Counted from the first letter of the stretch, positions 24,958 through 34,260 are shown. The stretch is DNA of 64,000 nt from DATGPD01 sp041398565 (GCA_041398565.1 JAWKUN010000002.1:1054001-1118000), one strand, 5' to 3'. Made by a program: numbers and translations. Notes: generated by a model from the letters alone, not told the origin.

Positions 24958-26993
24958 GACACACCTCCGAGCACATTCACCTTGCGGACGCTATGACGAC
25001 GGACCGCGAGCAGCACGCCGACGACGAGCACGCCGAGCGGGATGAGCACGCGGGTGATGTTCTTGCACCACGATCCGAGGCTCTTCACCGCGGTCAGCTT
25101 GTCCTGCTGCAGGTCGCGGATCTCGCGCTTCTTGGCGCGGATCTCCGCCTCCAGCTTGCGCTGCTTGTCGATGGCTTCCGCCTGCAGCAGGCCGACGTTC
25201 TTGTCCGTCGCCTTGTTGTTGAGGTCGGCCAGCTCGGACTCGAACTTCTCGATGTCGTCGTTGATGCGCTTCACCTGGTCGCGCGTGCGCATGTCGGCCT
25301 CGTGCTCGATCTGCGCCACCACCTCCATCGGGCGGGTGAAGGCTCCGCGCGAACGGATGCTGATGAGGTCGGTCGAGCCCGACAGTTGCTCGATGCAGTT
25401 CATGACGAAGTCGGCGTTGGAGTTGGCTGGCGTGAACATGCCGAAGAGGTTGCGCGTGTAGGCGACGCCGTCGCTCAGCATGTCCACGTCGGCGACCACG
25501 AACACCGTGTTGGCGGCAGTCGACTCGGCGACGTGATCGGACTTCGGCTCGTCCGGCTTCTTCTCGTCGGTAGGCGACTCGTTCTTCTCATCGCCCTCCT
25601 TCTTCTCGGCGGTCTTGCCGTCTTCGCCGTCCTTCTTGTCGCCGTTTTCGGCCTTCTCTTCGTCGCCGGGCTTCTTGTCGAAGGCACTCTTGAACTTGCC
25701 GGCGATGCGCACGGCGGTCGCCAGCTTCTCGACGCCCTTCTGGAACTTGCTGGCCAAACGCTCGACGTCCGGACCCATCGGGCCAGACAGCTCGTAGCTC
25801 TGCGCCGTCCAGACGTTGCCTTCCTGGGTCGTGGTGATGAGCGGCGTCACCTCGGTGCCAGCGCCGTCCTTCTTGCGTACGACGCCGGGGAAGAGCATGC
25901 CGACCTGCTTGAGACCCTGAGAGACCACTTCGTCCTTGTTGAAGGCGTCGCCCTTGAAGTCCATGACGCCGACGAAGGTCATCGTGTCCGGCGACATGCG
26001 GCTCCACTGGCCTCGGCGCCCGTAGGCGAGGTCGCCGGCGAACTTGTCGGCCTCGACGGTCACGCCCCAGGCGTTGAGGAGTTTCTCGAGGCTGCTCGAC
26101 TGCTTGCCCTGCGGCGCCCCGAAGGGGTTCTGCGGGTCGCGCGCCGGCTGGTCGGCCATGCAGAACGGATCGACGAACACCATCGCCTTGCCACCCTTCA
26201 CCACGAACTGGTCGATCGCGTAGAGCGTCTTCTCCGGCAGGTCCTTCGGGTGGACGACCAGCAGGAAGTCGACGTCGGCCGGGATCGTGTCCGTGTCCGC
26301 CGGCACGTCGGTGATCTCGTATTGCTTGCGCAGGTGTTCGCTGATCACCCACGGCTGCTCGGACTGGCGTCCCTGCATCGCCATCATCTGTCGCATGTAG
26401 TCCGACATGCCGCCACCGGTGATCGAGAGCGACGACAGCACGCCCAACTTGTTCTTCTTGGTGCGCCCGGCCAGGTCGATGGCTTCGCTCACCTTGTACT
26501 CGAGCAACGACTGCTCCTGGGGCGGCAGGAACTTGAGCACCTGCTTGGCGCCGGAGTCGCTCATCACCGCCAGGCCGAAGTAGAAACCGGTGCGCTCGTC
26601 GATGCTGTAGCGCTGCAGCTGCAGCTGGTCGGCCAGCTCCTCGGCATCGGAGAACGGCTTGGGGTCGAGCTCTTCGAGCTCGAGCTTGCCCTTGGCGCGG
26701 CGTTCGTAGGCGCGCAGCAGGTCGCGCACGTAGTAGTAGTAGTTGTTGAAGTCGAGCAGGAAGTCGTGGCCGCTGCGGTTGGCCGCCTCCTGCGCGTAGA
26801 ACAGGCGCACCTTCAGCTTCTGGTCGAGCTTGTCGAGGATCGACTTCGTGCCGTCGGTGAGCGTGTAGAGCTTCTCCTCGGTCGCGTCGTACCAGCCGAG
26901 GCCGCGCGTCTTCTTGCTGACGATGAAGATCGCACAGAACGTGATGATCAGGACGAAGATCGTCCCGAGGATCGAGCGAGTCTTGTTGGACAT
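24954..26993 (-). CDS. GldG-like ABC transporter auxiliary protein
   Basis: About 679 aa. A membrane helix at residues 8-26 and another near the C terminus (VLIPLGVLVVGVLLAV) bracket a large extracytoplasmic region. The N-terminal part (YTLTDGTKSILDKLDQKLKV in parts) is the GldG/IFT52-like ABC auxiliary domain. A charged low-complexity linker rich in Lys, Glu and Asp spans about residues 437-492, and a coiled coil lies near 590-650. In gliding bacteria GldG works with GldA and GldF; in planctomycete-type bacteria such sets are common without gliding. It lies between the permease gene and the DUF4340 fusion. Confidence 0.85.
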   Translation of the reverse strand: MSNKTRSILGTIFVLIITFCAIFIVSKKTRGLGWYDATEEKLYTLTDGTKSILDKLDQKLKVRLFYAQEAANRSGHDFLLDFNNYYYYVRDLLRAYERRAKGKLELEELDPKPFSDAEELADQLQLQRYSIDERTGFYFGLAVMSDSGAKQVLKFLPPQEQSLLEYKVSEAIDLAGRTKKNKLGVLSSLSITGGGMSDYMRQMMAMQGRQSEQPWVISEHLRKQYEITDVPADTDTIPADVDFLLVVHPKDLPEKTLYAIDQFVVKGGKAMVFVDPFCMADQPARDPQNPFGAPQGKQSSSLEKLLNAWGVTVEADKFAGDLAYGRRGQWSRMSPDTMTFVGVMDFKGDAFNKDEVVSQGLKQVGMLFPGVVRKKDGAGTEVTPLITTTQEGNVWTAQSYELSGPMGPDVERLASKFQKGVEKLATAVRIAGKFKSAFDKKPGDEEKAENGDKKDGEDGKTAEKKEGDEKNESPTDEKKPDEPKSDHVAESTAANTVFVVADVDMLSDGVAYTRNLFGMFTPANSNADFVMNCIEQLSGSTDLISIRSRGAFTRPMEVVAQIEHEADMRTRDQVKRINDDIEKFESELADLNNKATDKNVGLLQAEAIDKQRKLEAEIRAKKREIRDLQQDKLTAVKSLGSWCKNITRVLIPLGVLVVGVLLAVRRHSVRKVNVLGGVS

Positions 26994-27004
26994 GACGATG
27001 CTCC

Positions 27005-27736
27005 TCAGCCGGCCTTGCGTTCGTCGAGCATGATGCAGCTCCCGATGAGGAACGCCGCGGTCAGCGCCAGCATGAAGAAGATGTTGCGGAACTCGACGAG
27101 GCCGCGCTGCAGCACGTCGTAGTTGGTCAGGAAGCTGAGCGACTCGAGTACGGGGGTGAGCCAGCCGAGGCCGCTGGTGTCGAGCGCCGCCAGGAACGAC
27201 GGCGAGCCGGCGAACACGAAGACGGCACACACCACCGCGCCGAGCACGAAAGCGATCACTTGGTTCTTGGTGAGCGCCGAGAAGAAGGTGCCGATCGCCA
27301 GATAGGCGGCGGCCATGAGCGCCGCTCCGAGATAGCCGGTCCAGATCGGACCGTTGTCGGGGTCGCCCAGGTAGGTGATGGCGAGCACCATGCCGAAGCT
27401 CAGCAGCAGGGCGATGACGAAGAAGGTCCAACCTGCCGCGAACTTGCCCAGCACCGCTTGCCTGGTCGTGATCGGCAGCGTGAACAACAGCTCGATCGTG
27501 CCCGAGCGACGCTCTTCGGCCCACGTCCGCATGGCGATGGCGGGGGCCATCAGCGCGAACAACCAGGGCAGATTGGCGAAGAAGACGCGCAGGTTGGCAT
27601 CGCGCGCCTCGAACAGGTTGTTGGACCAGGCCATGTGCGCCGACAGCGCCAGGAACACGACCAGGAACACGTAGGCCACCGGCGTGCCGAAGTAGCTCTT
27701 CAGCTCGCGCCGGTAGACGGCGGTGGTGGCGCTCAT
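27005..27736 (-). CDS. GldF-like ABC-2 permease
   Basis: About 243 aa with six predicted membrane helices and an ABC-2 permease layout: cytoplasmic N terminus AVYRRELKSYFGTPVAY, the conserved APAIAMRTWAEERRSGTIELL element between helices 2 and 3, and TLPITTRQAVLGKF after it. These blocks are characteristic of GldF. It starts inside the end of the ATPase gene (4-bp overlap at 27733-27736). Substrate unknown. Confidence 0.9.
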   Translation of the reverse strand: MSATTAVYRRELKSYFGTPVAYVFLVVFLALSAHMAWSNNLFEARDANLRVFFANLPWLFALMAPAIAMRTWAEERRSGTIELLFTLPITTRQAVLGKFAAGWTFFVIALLLSFGMVLAITYLGDPDNGPIWTGYLGAALMAAAYLAIGTFFSALTKNQVIAFVLGAVVCAVFVFAGSPSFLAALDTSGLGWLTPVLESLSFLTNYDVLQRGLVEFRNIFFMLALTAAFLIGSCIMLDERKAG

Positions 27737-28458
27737 GCTGCCGCCTCCTTGCTGCGCGTGATCTGCCGGAAGTAGGTCTCCAGCTTGCCGTCGCCGCGGC
27801 GGCTCAGCTCGTCGGGCTTGCCGTCGGCGAGGATCTTGCCGCGGGCGATGATGATGGCGCGGGAGCACACCGCGTCGACCTCCTCGAGGATGTGCGTCGA
27901 CACGATGATGCACTTGTCCTTGCCCATGGCGCGGATCAGCTCGCGCACGTCGTGCTTCTGGTTGGGGTCGAGGCCGTCGGTCGGCTCGTCGAGGATGAGG
28001 ATGTCAGGATCGTGCAGGAACGCCTGGGCGAGACCGACACGGCGCTTGTAGCCCTTCGACAGCGTCTCGATCACCTGGTGGTAGACGCTGCCTATGTTGC
28101 ACAGCTGCACCACGCGGTCGATGGCGTCCTTGGCCTTGCGACCGCGGATGCCGCGCGCGTCGCACACGAACTGCAGGAAGCTCCCCGCGGTCATCTCGTC
28201 GTACAACGGCGCGTTCTCCGGCACGTAGCCGAGTCGGCGCCGGACACCGACCGGATCGGTGAGGATGTCGCAACCGTCGAGGATGGCCGTGCCGCTGTCG
28301 GGACGAACGAAGCACGACAGGATCTTCATGGTCGTCGACTTGCCGGCGCCGTTGGGTCCCAGGAAGCCGAGGACTTCGCCCCGGCCGACTTGGAACGACA
28401 TGTTGTCGACGGCCACGATCGCGCCATAGCGTTTGCAGAGCTGATTGACTTGGATCAT
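27733..28458 (-). CDS. GldA-like ABC transporter ATPase
   Basis: About 241 aa, first gene of the Gld-type operon. Walker A GPNGAGKST, a Q-loop position occupied by PENAPLYDEMT, signature LSKGYKRRVGLAQA and Walker B ILILDEPTDGLDP are intact; the signature variant LSKGY is common in the GldA/ABC-2 group. It should drive the permease encoded next. The start at ATG 28458 gives the usual N terminus (MIQVNQLCKRYG). Confidence 0.92.
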   Translation of the reverse strand: MIQVNQLCKRYGAIVAVDNMSFQVGRGEVLGFLGPNGAGKSTTMKILSCFVRPDSGTAILDGCDILTDPVGVRRRLGYVPENAPLYDEMTAGSFLQFVCDARGIRGRKAKDAIDRVVQLCNIGSVYHQVIETLSKGYKRRVGLAQAFLHDPDILILDEPTDGLDPNQKHDVRELIRAMGKDKCIIVSTHILEEVDAVCSRAIIIARGKILADGKPDELSRRGDGKLETYFRQITRSKEAAA

Positions 28459-28577
28459 GGTCGAAGTGGATGCGGAGGGGGGAACATGATGCAGAGCACC
28501 GCGCGTCCGGGCGAGGATGAACCGTGCTTCGATGCGGCGGCCACCGAGCGCGGCCGAAGGACGTGCGAACCGAGACG

Positions 28578-28613
28578 CCCGCAAAAAACTCCCGGGGCTG
28601 GGGCTTTTGCGGG
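28578..28613. promoter_or_regulatory. Hairpin in divergent promoter region
   Basis: CCCGCAAAA (28578-28586) pairs with TTTTGCGGG (28605-28613) around an 18-base GC-rich loop. It lies 21 bases before the start of the release-factor-like gene and 120 bases before the GldA-like gene. A 5' leader hairpin or an operator are both possible. Confidence 0.4.
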
Positions 28614-28634
28614 TCGGTGGCTAGCCTCGACGCG

Positions 28635-29324
28635 ATGGTCTCGGGGCGATCTGACGGTACCGGACGCGAATCGGCGCGCCGGTGCACCTTCGCCTGGCAA
28701 GACACGGCGCGTGTGCTGGCGAACCTGGAGGCGGAACAGGCCGGCGCCCGGCTGGTGCCGGAGGCTCGGGGGCTGTGCCTGGTTGCGGCCGACGGACGCG
28801 CCCTGGCCCTGGTCCACCTGCCTTTGGTGTTGCGGGCGCGCGCGGCGGAGGCGGACGAACTGCACCGGCAACTCGGCCAGCCCCTGGGCCGCGAGCTCGT
28901 GCTCTTGGTGCGTGCCGGCGCCGCAGCCCTGGGCCTCTGGCGCGACGGCGTGCTCGTCGCGCACAAGACCTTCACCAGATACGTCGTGCGCGGCAACGGC
29001 CGAGCGCAGCCGACCCATCTGGCCCGAAAGGGCAAGTCGCGCTACGGATCGCGCTTGCGCCTGCAGAACGCGCAGCGGCTCATGGTCGAGGTGAACGAGC
29101 GCATCGGCGTCTGGTGGGACCAGGTCGGGGGCTTCGACGCCGTGTACCTGTCGTGCCCGGAGCGAGTGTGGGCCGACCTGCGCCGCACCGATCCGCCGCC
29201 ACGCTTCGTGGGCGACTTGGCGCCGATCCGCATTCCGATGCACGTGCACGAGCCGCGGCACGAGGAGCTGCTGCGGGTGCGGCTCGCGCTCGAGCGGGGC
29301 TCGGTGGCGTGGATGGAGACCTGA
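28635..29324 (+). CDS. Vms1-like peptidyl-tRNA release factor (VLRF1 type)
   Basis: About 229 aa; ATG 28635 is preferred over one at 28524 whose extra residues look non-coding. The centre matches the VLRF1 catalytic region of Vms1/ANKZF1: KTFTRYVVRGNGRAQ, then GKSRYGSRLRLQNAQRL, i.e. RYVVR..G..Q.....GK...GS.LR..N. Gln125 is the candidate catalytic glutamine. In eukaryotes the family cleaves peptidyl-tRNA on stalled 60S ribosomes; bacterial members are inferred to do the same in ribosome rescue. The other half is an eRF1-like alpha/beta fold. The call rests on this motif and needs structural support. Confidence 0.6.
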   Translation: MVSGRSDGTGRESARRCTFAWQDTARVLANLEAEQAGARLVPEARGLCLVAADGRALALVHLPLVLRARAAEADELHRQLGQPLGRELVLLVRAGAAALGLWRDGVLVAHKTFTRYVVRGNGRAQPTHLARKGKSRYGSRLRLQNAQRLMVEVNERIGVWWDQVGGFDAVYLSCPERVWADLRRTDPPPRFVGDLAPIRIPMHVHEPRHEELLRVRLALERGSVAWMET

Positions 29325-29385
29325 GGCCCTGGCGCGTCCGGTCGGCGTGCGAGGTCGGTCGCTCCAGCTGGCCAGCGCGGCTGCG

Positions 29386-30453
29386 TCAGCCGGTCCGCGT
29401 CAGGACGCGCAGGCAAGCGTCGGCGATGCGAGCGGCCGTCAGGCTGCTGTTGTCCGCGTCGGGGCGGTAGGAGCAGTAGTCCGGCGCCGTGCTGACCACC
29501 TTCTCGCCGAGGTCCCACAGCTCGATCTCGGCGGCCGAGGTGGGGGCGAAGAAGGCGACGACGCGGCGCTGGCGGGCGAGCGCCATGTGCAGTGCGAGGC
29601 TGTCGCTGCTGACGACGAGGTCGCAGCGGTCGATCAGAGCAGCGAAGTCGAGCAGGGGGTTGTCGGTGCCGGCGTCGACCAGACGCACCGAACTCGGCAG
29701 CGCTGTGACGTCGCGGACGATGGCGGCGTTGCGCTCGCGTTCCTCGGGGCCGCCAAGGAGCAAGAAGGTGACGCGGTGCGACAGAGCCGCGTCGAGGCGC
29801 GCCGCGAGTTCGACCACGCGGTCGACAGGCAGGCCCTTGCTGCGCCAGCGGCCACCGGCGCCGGTGTTGAGGCCGACCACGGCGCCGGCGTCGTGCAGGT
29901 GGTGCGCCCGCGCGAACGCCTCGGCGCGGAGGCGCGCGGCCTCGGGCAGCGGTAGCTGGGGGCGCCCTTCCTCGAGCCCGAGCATGGTGGCGAAGATCGC
30001 CGGGTGCGACCGCGTGTTCTCCACCTTGAGCCGGTCGGCGCGCGCCTTGCCGAGGCGGGACAACAGCCCCATGTCGAACCAAGGCGCTACGTCGTCGGTG
30101 TAGCCGAGGGTTCCCGGCGCGGTCTCGAGGGCGCCGGACAGGCGGTCGCACGGCAGGGCGCGCGCCAGGCGGCACAGTGGCGCCTCGTCGTCGAGCGACA
30201 GGACCCATTGCCATGGAGTCTTCGCCAGGTCGGTGGCGAGCGCGGCGACGGCGGCCTCGTCGCGTGGGTCGACGACCAGCACGTCGTGCACGTCGGCGTG
30301 GTGCGCGATCAACGGCCGTGCTGCCGGCGCAGTGAGCCATGTCACGGTGGCTTCGCGATGCCTGGTACGCAGGCCGGGCAGGATCGACGTCGTGCGCAGC
30401 ACGTCGCCGAGGGCAGCGGTCTTGATGACGAGGATGCGGCTCACCGAACTCAT
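29386..30453 (-). CDS. Family 9 glycosyltransferase (heptosyltransferase-like)
   Basis: About 355 aa. N-terminal ILVIKTAALGDVLRTTSILPGL and C-terminal VSSDSLALHMALARQRRVVAFFAPTS are the two hallmark blocks of GT9 enzymes, with GLNTGAGGRWRSKGLP between them at the domain junction. GT9 members add ADP-heptose to the lipopolysaccharide core; in this lineage the donor may differ. It is divergent from the ABC transporter cluster. The start at ATG 30453 places the first beta strand at residue 5. Confidence 0.88.
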   Translation of the reverse strand: MSSVSRILVIKTAALGDVLRTTSILPGLRTRHREATVTWLTAPAARPLIAHHADVHDVLVVDPRDEAAVAALATDLAKTPWQWVLSLDDEAPLCRLARALPCDRLSGALETAPGTLGYTDDVAPWFDMGLLSRLGKARADRLKVENTRSHPAIFATMLGLEEGRPQLPLPEAARLRAEAFARAHHLHDAGAVVGLNTGAGGRWRSKGLPVDRVVELAARLDAALSHRVTFLLLGGPEERERNAAIVRDVTALPSSVRLVDAGTDNPLLDFAALIDRCDLVVSSDSLALHMALARQRRVVAFFAPTSAAEIELWDLGEKVVSTAPDYCSYRPDADNSSLTAARIADACLRVLTRTG

Positions 30454-30536
30454 ATCGAGCAATCGTGGGCGCAGCATGCATGGCTGCGCTGCACGGCGCG
30501 ACACCCCGTGATAGAAAGCCTCGGCGACCCGTCGAC

Positions 30537-31601
30537 GTGGCAACCCTCGCACTCAAGACCGAATCCGCTCATCTCCTCTTCCAATCCGGGCGGATGGAAG
30601 TGCTGATCGGGCCGCCTGCGAGCGGCAAGTCCCGCCTGCTGCGGCTGCTGGCGGGCCTGGCCACCCAGGCCGACGCTCGCGTGTACGCGGGAGGCGTCGA
30701 GGTCACCGGGTCCACGCCGCTGCAGCGCGGCGTGCGCTACGTGGCTCCGGGCGGCGTCGTCTACCCCGGGTGCAGCGTCCTCGACAACCTGCTGCTCGCC
30801 GCCGGCTCGGCCGACCCGGAAGGGCGCGCCCGTCGGGCGGCGCACGAGTTCGGCTTGGACGATGTCCTGCACGCACCGGCCGACCGGCTGCCCCCCGCGG
30901 TGCGGCAACGCGTCGCCTTCGCCAAGGCGTCGTCGTCGACGGCTTCGGCCGTCTTGCTCGACGAGCCGTTCGCCGCGTTCGACAGCCTCGCGCACAACAG
31001 CGTGCGCGAGCTGCTGCGCACCGCCTTCGTCGCGCGCGAGCGCATCGTCGCCGTCGCCACCGGCAGCCCGATCGAAGCGGCCGGGCTGGGTGGGGGGCTG
31101 CACGTCGTCGACGACCGCGCGGTGTTGCAGCGCGGCGCCCTGAGGAGCATCATGGCGGCACCCGCGAGCGAGCGCGTCGCACGCATCGTCTTCGGTCCCG
31201 GGCTGTCGGTGTGGCCGGTGATGCTGGTGAAGGACGTGACGCTCGGCCGCCTCGTCCAGCTCGGCGATCGGCTGGTGGTCCCGGCACCGACGGCGTGGGA
31301 CGCGTTGCCGCCGGGTTCGTACCGGCTCGGCATCCCGGCGCACCGGGTGCGGCTGGCGCGACGCCACGCCGCCGACGTCGAACTGCGGGCCGAAGTCGCG
31401 CGGGTCGACGCCGCGGGGGGGCAGCTCTTGGTCACCGTGCGGACCGAACGCCGGGAGATCGCGTTCGCCAGCCGAACGCGGTTCGCGGTGCGTCAGCCGG
31501 TCGTGCTCTACGTCACTCTCGCCGATGCGCTGGTGTTCTCCTCGCATGGCCGCGCGCTTCCCTTGGGCAACGAGGAGATGGTCGCCCATGGTGCGCATTG
31601 A
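30537..31601 (+). CDS. MalK-like ABC ATPase with altered signature motif
   Basis: About 354 aa from GTG 30537; an upstream ATG at 30465 would add residues that look non-coding. Walker A GPPASGKS (25-32) and Walker B LLDEP with Asp142/Glu143 are intact, but the LSGGQ signature is replaced by LPPAVRQ. The C-terminal 130 residues form an OB-fold (TOBE) regulatory domain as in sugar-importer ATPases (MalK/UgpC). It overlaps the next ATPase gene by 14 bp. Two ATPases and two permeases make a complete importer core except for a binding protein. Confidence 0.82.
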   Translation: MATLALKTESAHLLFQSGRMEVLIGPPASGKSRLLRLLAGLATQADARVYAGGVEVTGSTPLQRGVRYVAPGGVVYPGCSVLDNLLLAAGSADPEGRARRAAHEFGLDDVLHAPADRLPPAVRQRVAFAKASSSTASAVLLDEPFAAFDSLAHNSVRELLRTAFVARERIVAVATGSPIEAAGLGGGLHVVDDRAVLQRGALRSIMAAPASERVARIVFGPGLSVWPVMLVKDVTLGRLVQLGDRLVVPAPTAWDALPPGSYRLGIPAHRVRLARRHAADVELRAEVARVDAAGGQLLVTVRTERREIAFASRTRFAVRQPVVLYVTLADALVFSSHGRALPLGNEEMVAHGAH

Positions 31602-32661
31602 ACTCGTCGGCGTACACCTGCCACCGGGCCCGCACCCGCAGCTCGCCGAACGTCTGGTGTTCGATCGCGGTGGGATCAACGTCGTGCTTGGCGCGTCGGC
31701 GAGCGACGGCGCGAGCTGTCTCGACGTGATCGCGGGTCGCGTGCGGCCGAGCCGCGGTCGCGTGCTCTTCGACGACTGCGACGTGACCCGCGACGGGCCG
31801 GTGCGACGCAACGTCGCGCGCGCGTTCGCCGAACCGGTCGTCTACCCCACCCTCTCCGTGCGCGCCAACCTCGAGCTGCCCCTGCGTCGGCGTCGAGGAT
31901 GGCGCCAGGAGGCGTCGACGCGCGCCAGCGATCTGGCAGACATTCTCGGTCTGCAAGGTGCGCTCGCGACGCGCGCCGGGACCTTGCCGGCAGCCGAGCG
32001 GCAGCTCGTCGCGCTCGGCCGCGCCTTCGCGTGCGCCGACGCCGCAGCGATCCTCCTCGACGACCCTCTGGCCGCCGTCGCTCTTCCCGAGCGGCCGGCC
32101 GCGCGCGCTGCGATCGTGGCCCTGGCGGCGGAGGTGCGGGCGTCCGTGGTCTGGGCCACCGGCGACGTGGACGACGCGCTGACCGTGGCCGAACGCGTGA
32201 CCGTGCTGGCGCAGGGTCGCGTGGTGCAGGACGGTCCACCCGACGATCTCCTGAGTGCCCCGGCGACCATCGAGCTGGCGGCGGGCATCATCGATCCGCC
32301 CATGAACCTGCTGGCCTGCGCTGTGCAGGCCGACGGTCTCCGCGTCGGCGCGGCCCGGCTCGACCTGCCGGCGATCGTGGCTGCTGCCCGCCGGGTCGAG
32401 GGCGCCGGGAGCCTGCAGCTCGGGGTCCGTGCCGACGATCTGCGCATCGTGGCGGCGCCGCGTGCCACCACCCTGGTGGCGCAGCTGCATGCGGTCGAAC
32501 ACCGCGGCGCGTTCAGGGTGGCGAGCCTGCGCACCGATCATCTCGGCCTGCGCGTGGTGTGCGAGGTCACCCAGCAGCTCGTCCCTGGCTACCGCTACCA
32601 CGTCGAGATCCCCGCGGAAGCGGCACGGCTCTACGCCGACGGAGTCCTGGTGCATGGCTGA
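31588..32661 (+). CDS. Degenerate MalK-like ABC ATPase
   Basis: About 357 aa with the same ATPase plus TOBE plan as its neighbour. Its catalytic motifs are worn: the Walker A lysine is absent (GASASDGAS at 35-43), the Walker B catalytic glutamate is Asp159 (LLDDP), and the signature reads LPAAERQ. It most likely cannot hydrolyse ATP at its own site and serves as the inactive half of a heterodimer. The reading frame is long and uninterrupted, so it is maintained rather than a pseudogene. Confidence 0.82.
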   Translation: MVRIELVGVHLPPGPHPQLAERLVFDRGGINVVLGASASDGASCLDVIAGRVRPSRGRVLFDDCDVTRDGPVRRNVARAFAEPVVYPTLSVRANLELPLRRRRGWRQEASTRASDLADILGLQGALATRAGTLPAAERQLVALGRAFACADAAAILLDDPLAAVALPERPAARAAIVALAAEVRASVVWATGDVDDALTVAERVTVLAQGRVVQDGPPDDLLSAPATIELAAGIIDPPMNLLACAVQADGLRVGAARLDLPAIVAAARRVEGAGSLQLGVRADDLRIVAAPRATTLVAQLHAVEHRGAFRVASLRTDHLGLRVVCEVTQQLVPGYRYHVEIPAEAARLYADGVLVHG

Positions 32662-33478
32662 AGGCCTCGGCTCGCACACGGGAACGGCTCGCCGAGTGCT
32701 GGCACTGCCGGGACTGTTGGTGGTGACGGCGCTGCTGGCGGTGGCCCTGACCGGACTCCTGGCGCCGGCGCGCATCTTCGTGCTGCCCGTGCCGGACGGC
32801 GAAGTGGTGCCGTCACCGCGAGCGGCGTTCGACTCCGGTTGGCTGGCGGCGTTCTCGCTGCAGGCGGCGTACACTCTCGCTGTGCTCGCGGTCGAGCTGC
32901 CGCTCGGCCTGCTGGTGGCGCTGTCGCTGCCGCGGCGCGGCGTCTGGGCGGCGCTCTCGGTCGCGATGGTCGCCTCTCCGTTGCTGCTGCCCGAGCCGGT
33001 GTTCGAACTCGTGCGCACCGAACTGGCGCCGCGCCTGGTCGACGCGGCGGACAGCGTTCTCGGAGGGGGCTTGGCGCGGTCGTCTGTCCACGCGGACGTG
33101 TCGACGTGGTTCGGCTTCTTTCTCGTCGACGTCTGGCGCTGGACTCCTCTCGTGATCTTGCTGTGCGCCTTCGCCGTCCGCCGCGACGGGCGCCTCGCGC
33201 ACGCGGCGCGCCTCGACCGTTTGCCGGCACCGCAACGGGTGCGCTACGTGCATTGGCCGGCCGCGGCCGGTGCGCTCGGGGTGGCGACGGCGCTGCGGGT
33301 GGCAGACACGTTCTCGGCTTGGCCGACCAGCGGGCGAGGCGTCGCGTTGGCGACGTGGGTGCGCACGCGCGTCGACGAAGGGCCGGCTGCGTCTGCGGCC
33401 CTGGCCGTCGGGGTGACGCTGCTCGTGCTGCTGTTCGTCCCGATGCCGGTTGCGACGGATCGCCAGGAGGGCCGATGA
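32654..33478 (+). CDS. ABC transporter permease (MalF-like)
   Basis: About 274 aa with roughly six membrane helices. The EAA-loop region that docks the ATPase appears as HAARLDRLPAPQRVRYVHWPAAAG near residue 195, with VDVWRWTPLVILL before it as in sugar-type permeases. It overlaps the ATPase gene by 8 bp and the second permease by 4 bp, so the four genes form one transcription unit. Confidence 0.85.
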   Translation: MAEGLGSHTGTARRVLALPGLLVVTALLAVALTGLLAPARIFVLPVPDGEVVPSPRAAFDSGWLAAFSLQAAYTLAVLAVELPLGLLVALSLPRRGVWAALSVAMVASPLLLPEPVFELVRTELAPRLVDAADSVLGGGLARSSVHADVSTWFGFFLVDVWRWTPLVILLCAFAVRRDGRLAHAARLDRLPAPQRVRYVHWPAAAGALGVATALRVADTFSAWPTSGRGVALATWVRTRVDEGPAASAALAVGVTLLVLLFVPMPVATDRQEGR

Positions 33479-34221
33479 AGGGGCTCGTCTTGCTGGTCTA
33501 TCTGTCGGGTTCGCTGGCGCCGTTGGGCTGGATGGCTCTCCGTGCTGGTGCCTGGGCCGACGCCGCGCGTTGCGCGCATCGGATCGGGGCGTGGTTCACC
33601 GACGCCGCCTGGCTGTCCGCCCTGGCCAGGACGGCAGCGCAGGCCGGTCTGGCGGCAGGGCTCGCACTCGTGCTGGCGCTGCCGGCCGCCGTCGCGCTGA
33701 CGGCGTGGCGCGGCGGCAACCGTCGCTGGGCCGGGCGCGTGCTCTGGTTCGCGCGCGTGGTGCCACCGGTGCTCCTTGCCGTGCCGTTCGCGGCCCTGGC
33801 CGGGTCGGCGCCGGTACTGCCGGGCTACGCGCGCGTGGCCATCGCGCATCTTGTGTTCAACGTACCGGTGGCGACCGCGATCGTGTTCCTCGCGGCGTCG
33901 CGTCGCTCGCGCCGCCTCGCCGAGGAGGCGCGGCAGGACGGCTTGTGGCCGCTGCAGACCTGGCGTCGCGTGTGGTGGCCGTCGTGTCGCGGAGCTGGCG
34001 TGCTCGCCCTGTTGTGGTGCTTTGCGGCGAGCTTCACCGAGACCGCGCTGACGGTGGCGCTGCAGCCGCAGCCGACGCTGGCGACGTTCGTCCCCGGCGA
34101 GGCCGCGACCCTCGACGAGCGGGCGAGCGCGGCGTTGGCGTCGGTGCCGATCTCGCTGGGGTGGGGCTTCTTGCTGGGCGTCTGGTGGATGCGGACTCGC
34201 CGGGTGTCAGGACACCCGTGA
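33475..34221 (+). CDS. ABC transporter permease (MalG-like)
   Basis: About 248 aa. A strong ribosome site (AGGAGG) lies five bases before ATG 33475. About six membrane helices are seen, with an EAA-like loop EARQDGLWPLQTWRRVWWPSC near residue 155. It is the last gene of the ABC unit. No periplasmic substrate-binding protein gene is found within several kilobases, so that partner must be encoded elsewhere or is missing. Confidence 0.85.
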   Translation: MKGLVLLVYLSGSLAPLGWMALRAGAWADAARCAHRIGAWFTDAAWLSALARTAAQAGLAAGLALVLALPAAVALTAWRGGNRRWAGRVLWFARVVPPVLLAVPFAALAGSAPVLPGYARVAIAHLVFNVPVATAIVFLAASRRSRRLAEEARQDGLWPLQTWRRVWWPSCRGAGVLALLWCFAASFTETALTVALQPQPTLATFVPGEAATLDERASAALASVPISLGWGFLLGVWWMRTRRVSGHP

Positions 34222-34260
34222 GGGCGGCCGGGTCGGGTGGGTGGCCCGCCCCGGGTCCGC

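Noticed and set aside
24993..27122. 709-codon plus-strand frame opposite the GldG-like gene
   Set aside because: Leu/Val/His-rich shadow with no motif; the minus strand encodes a clear GldG-like protein.
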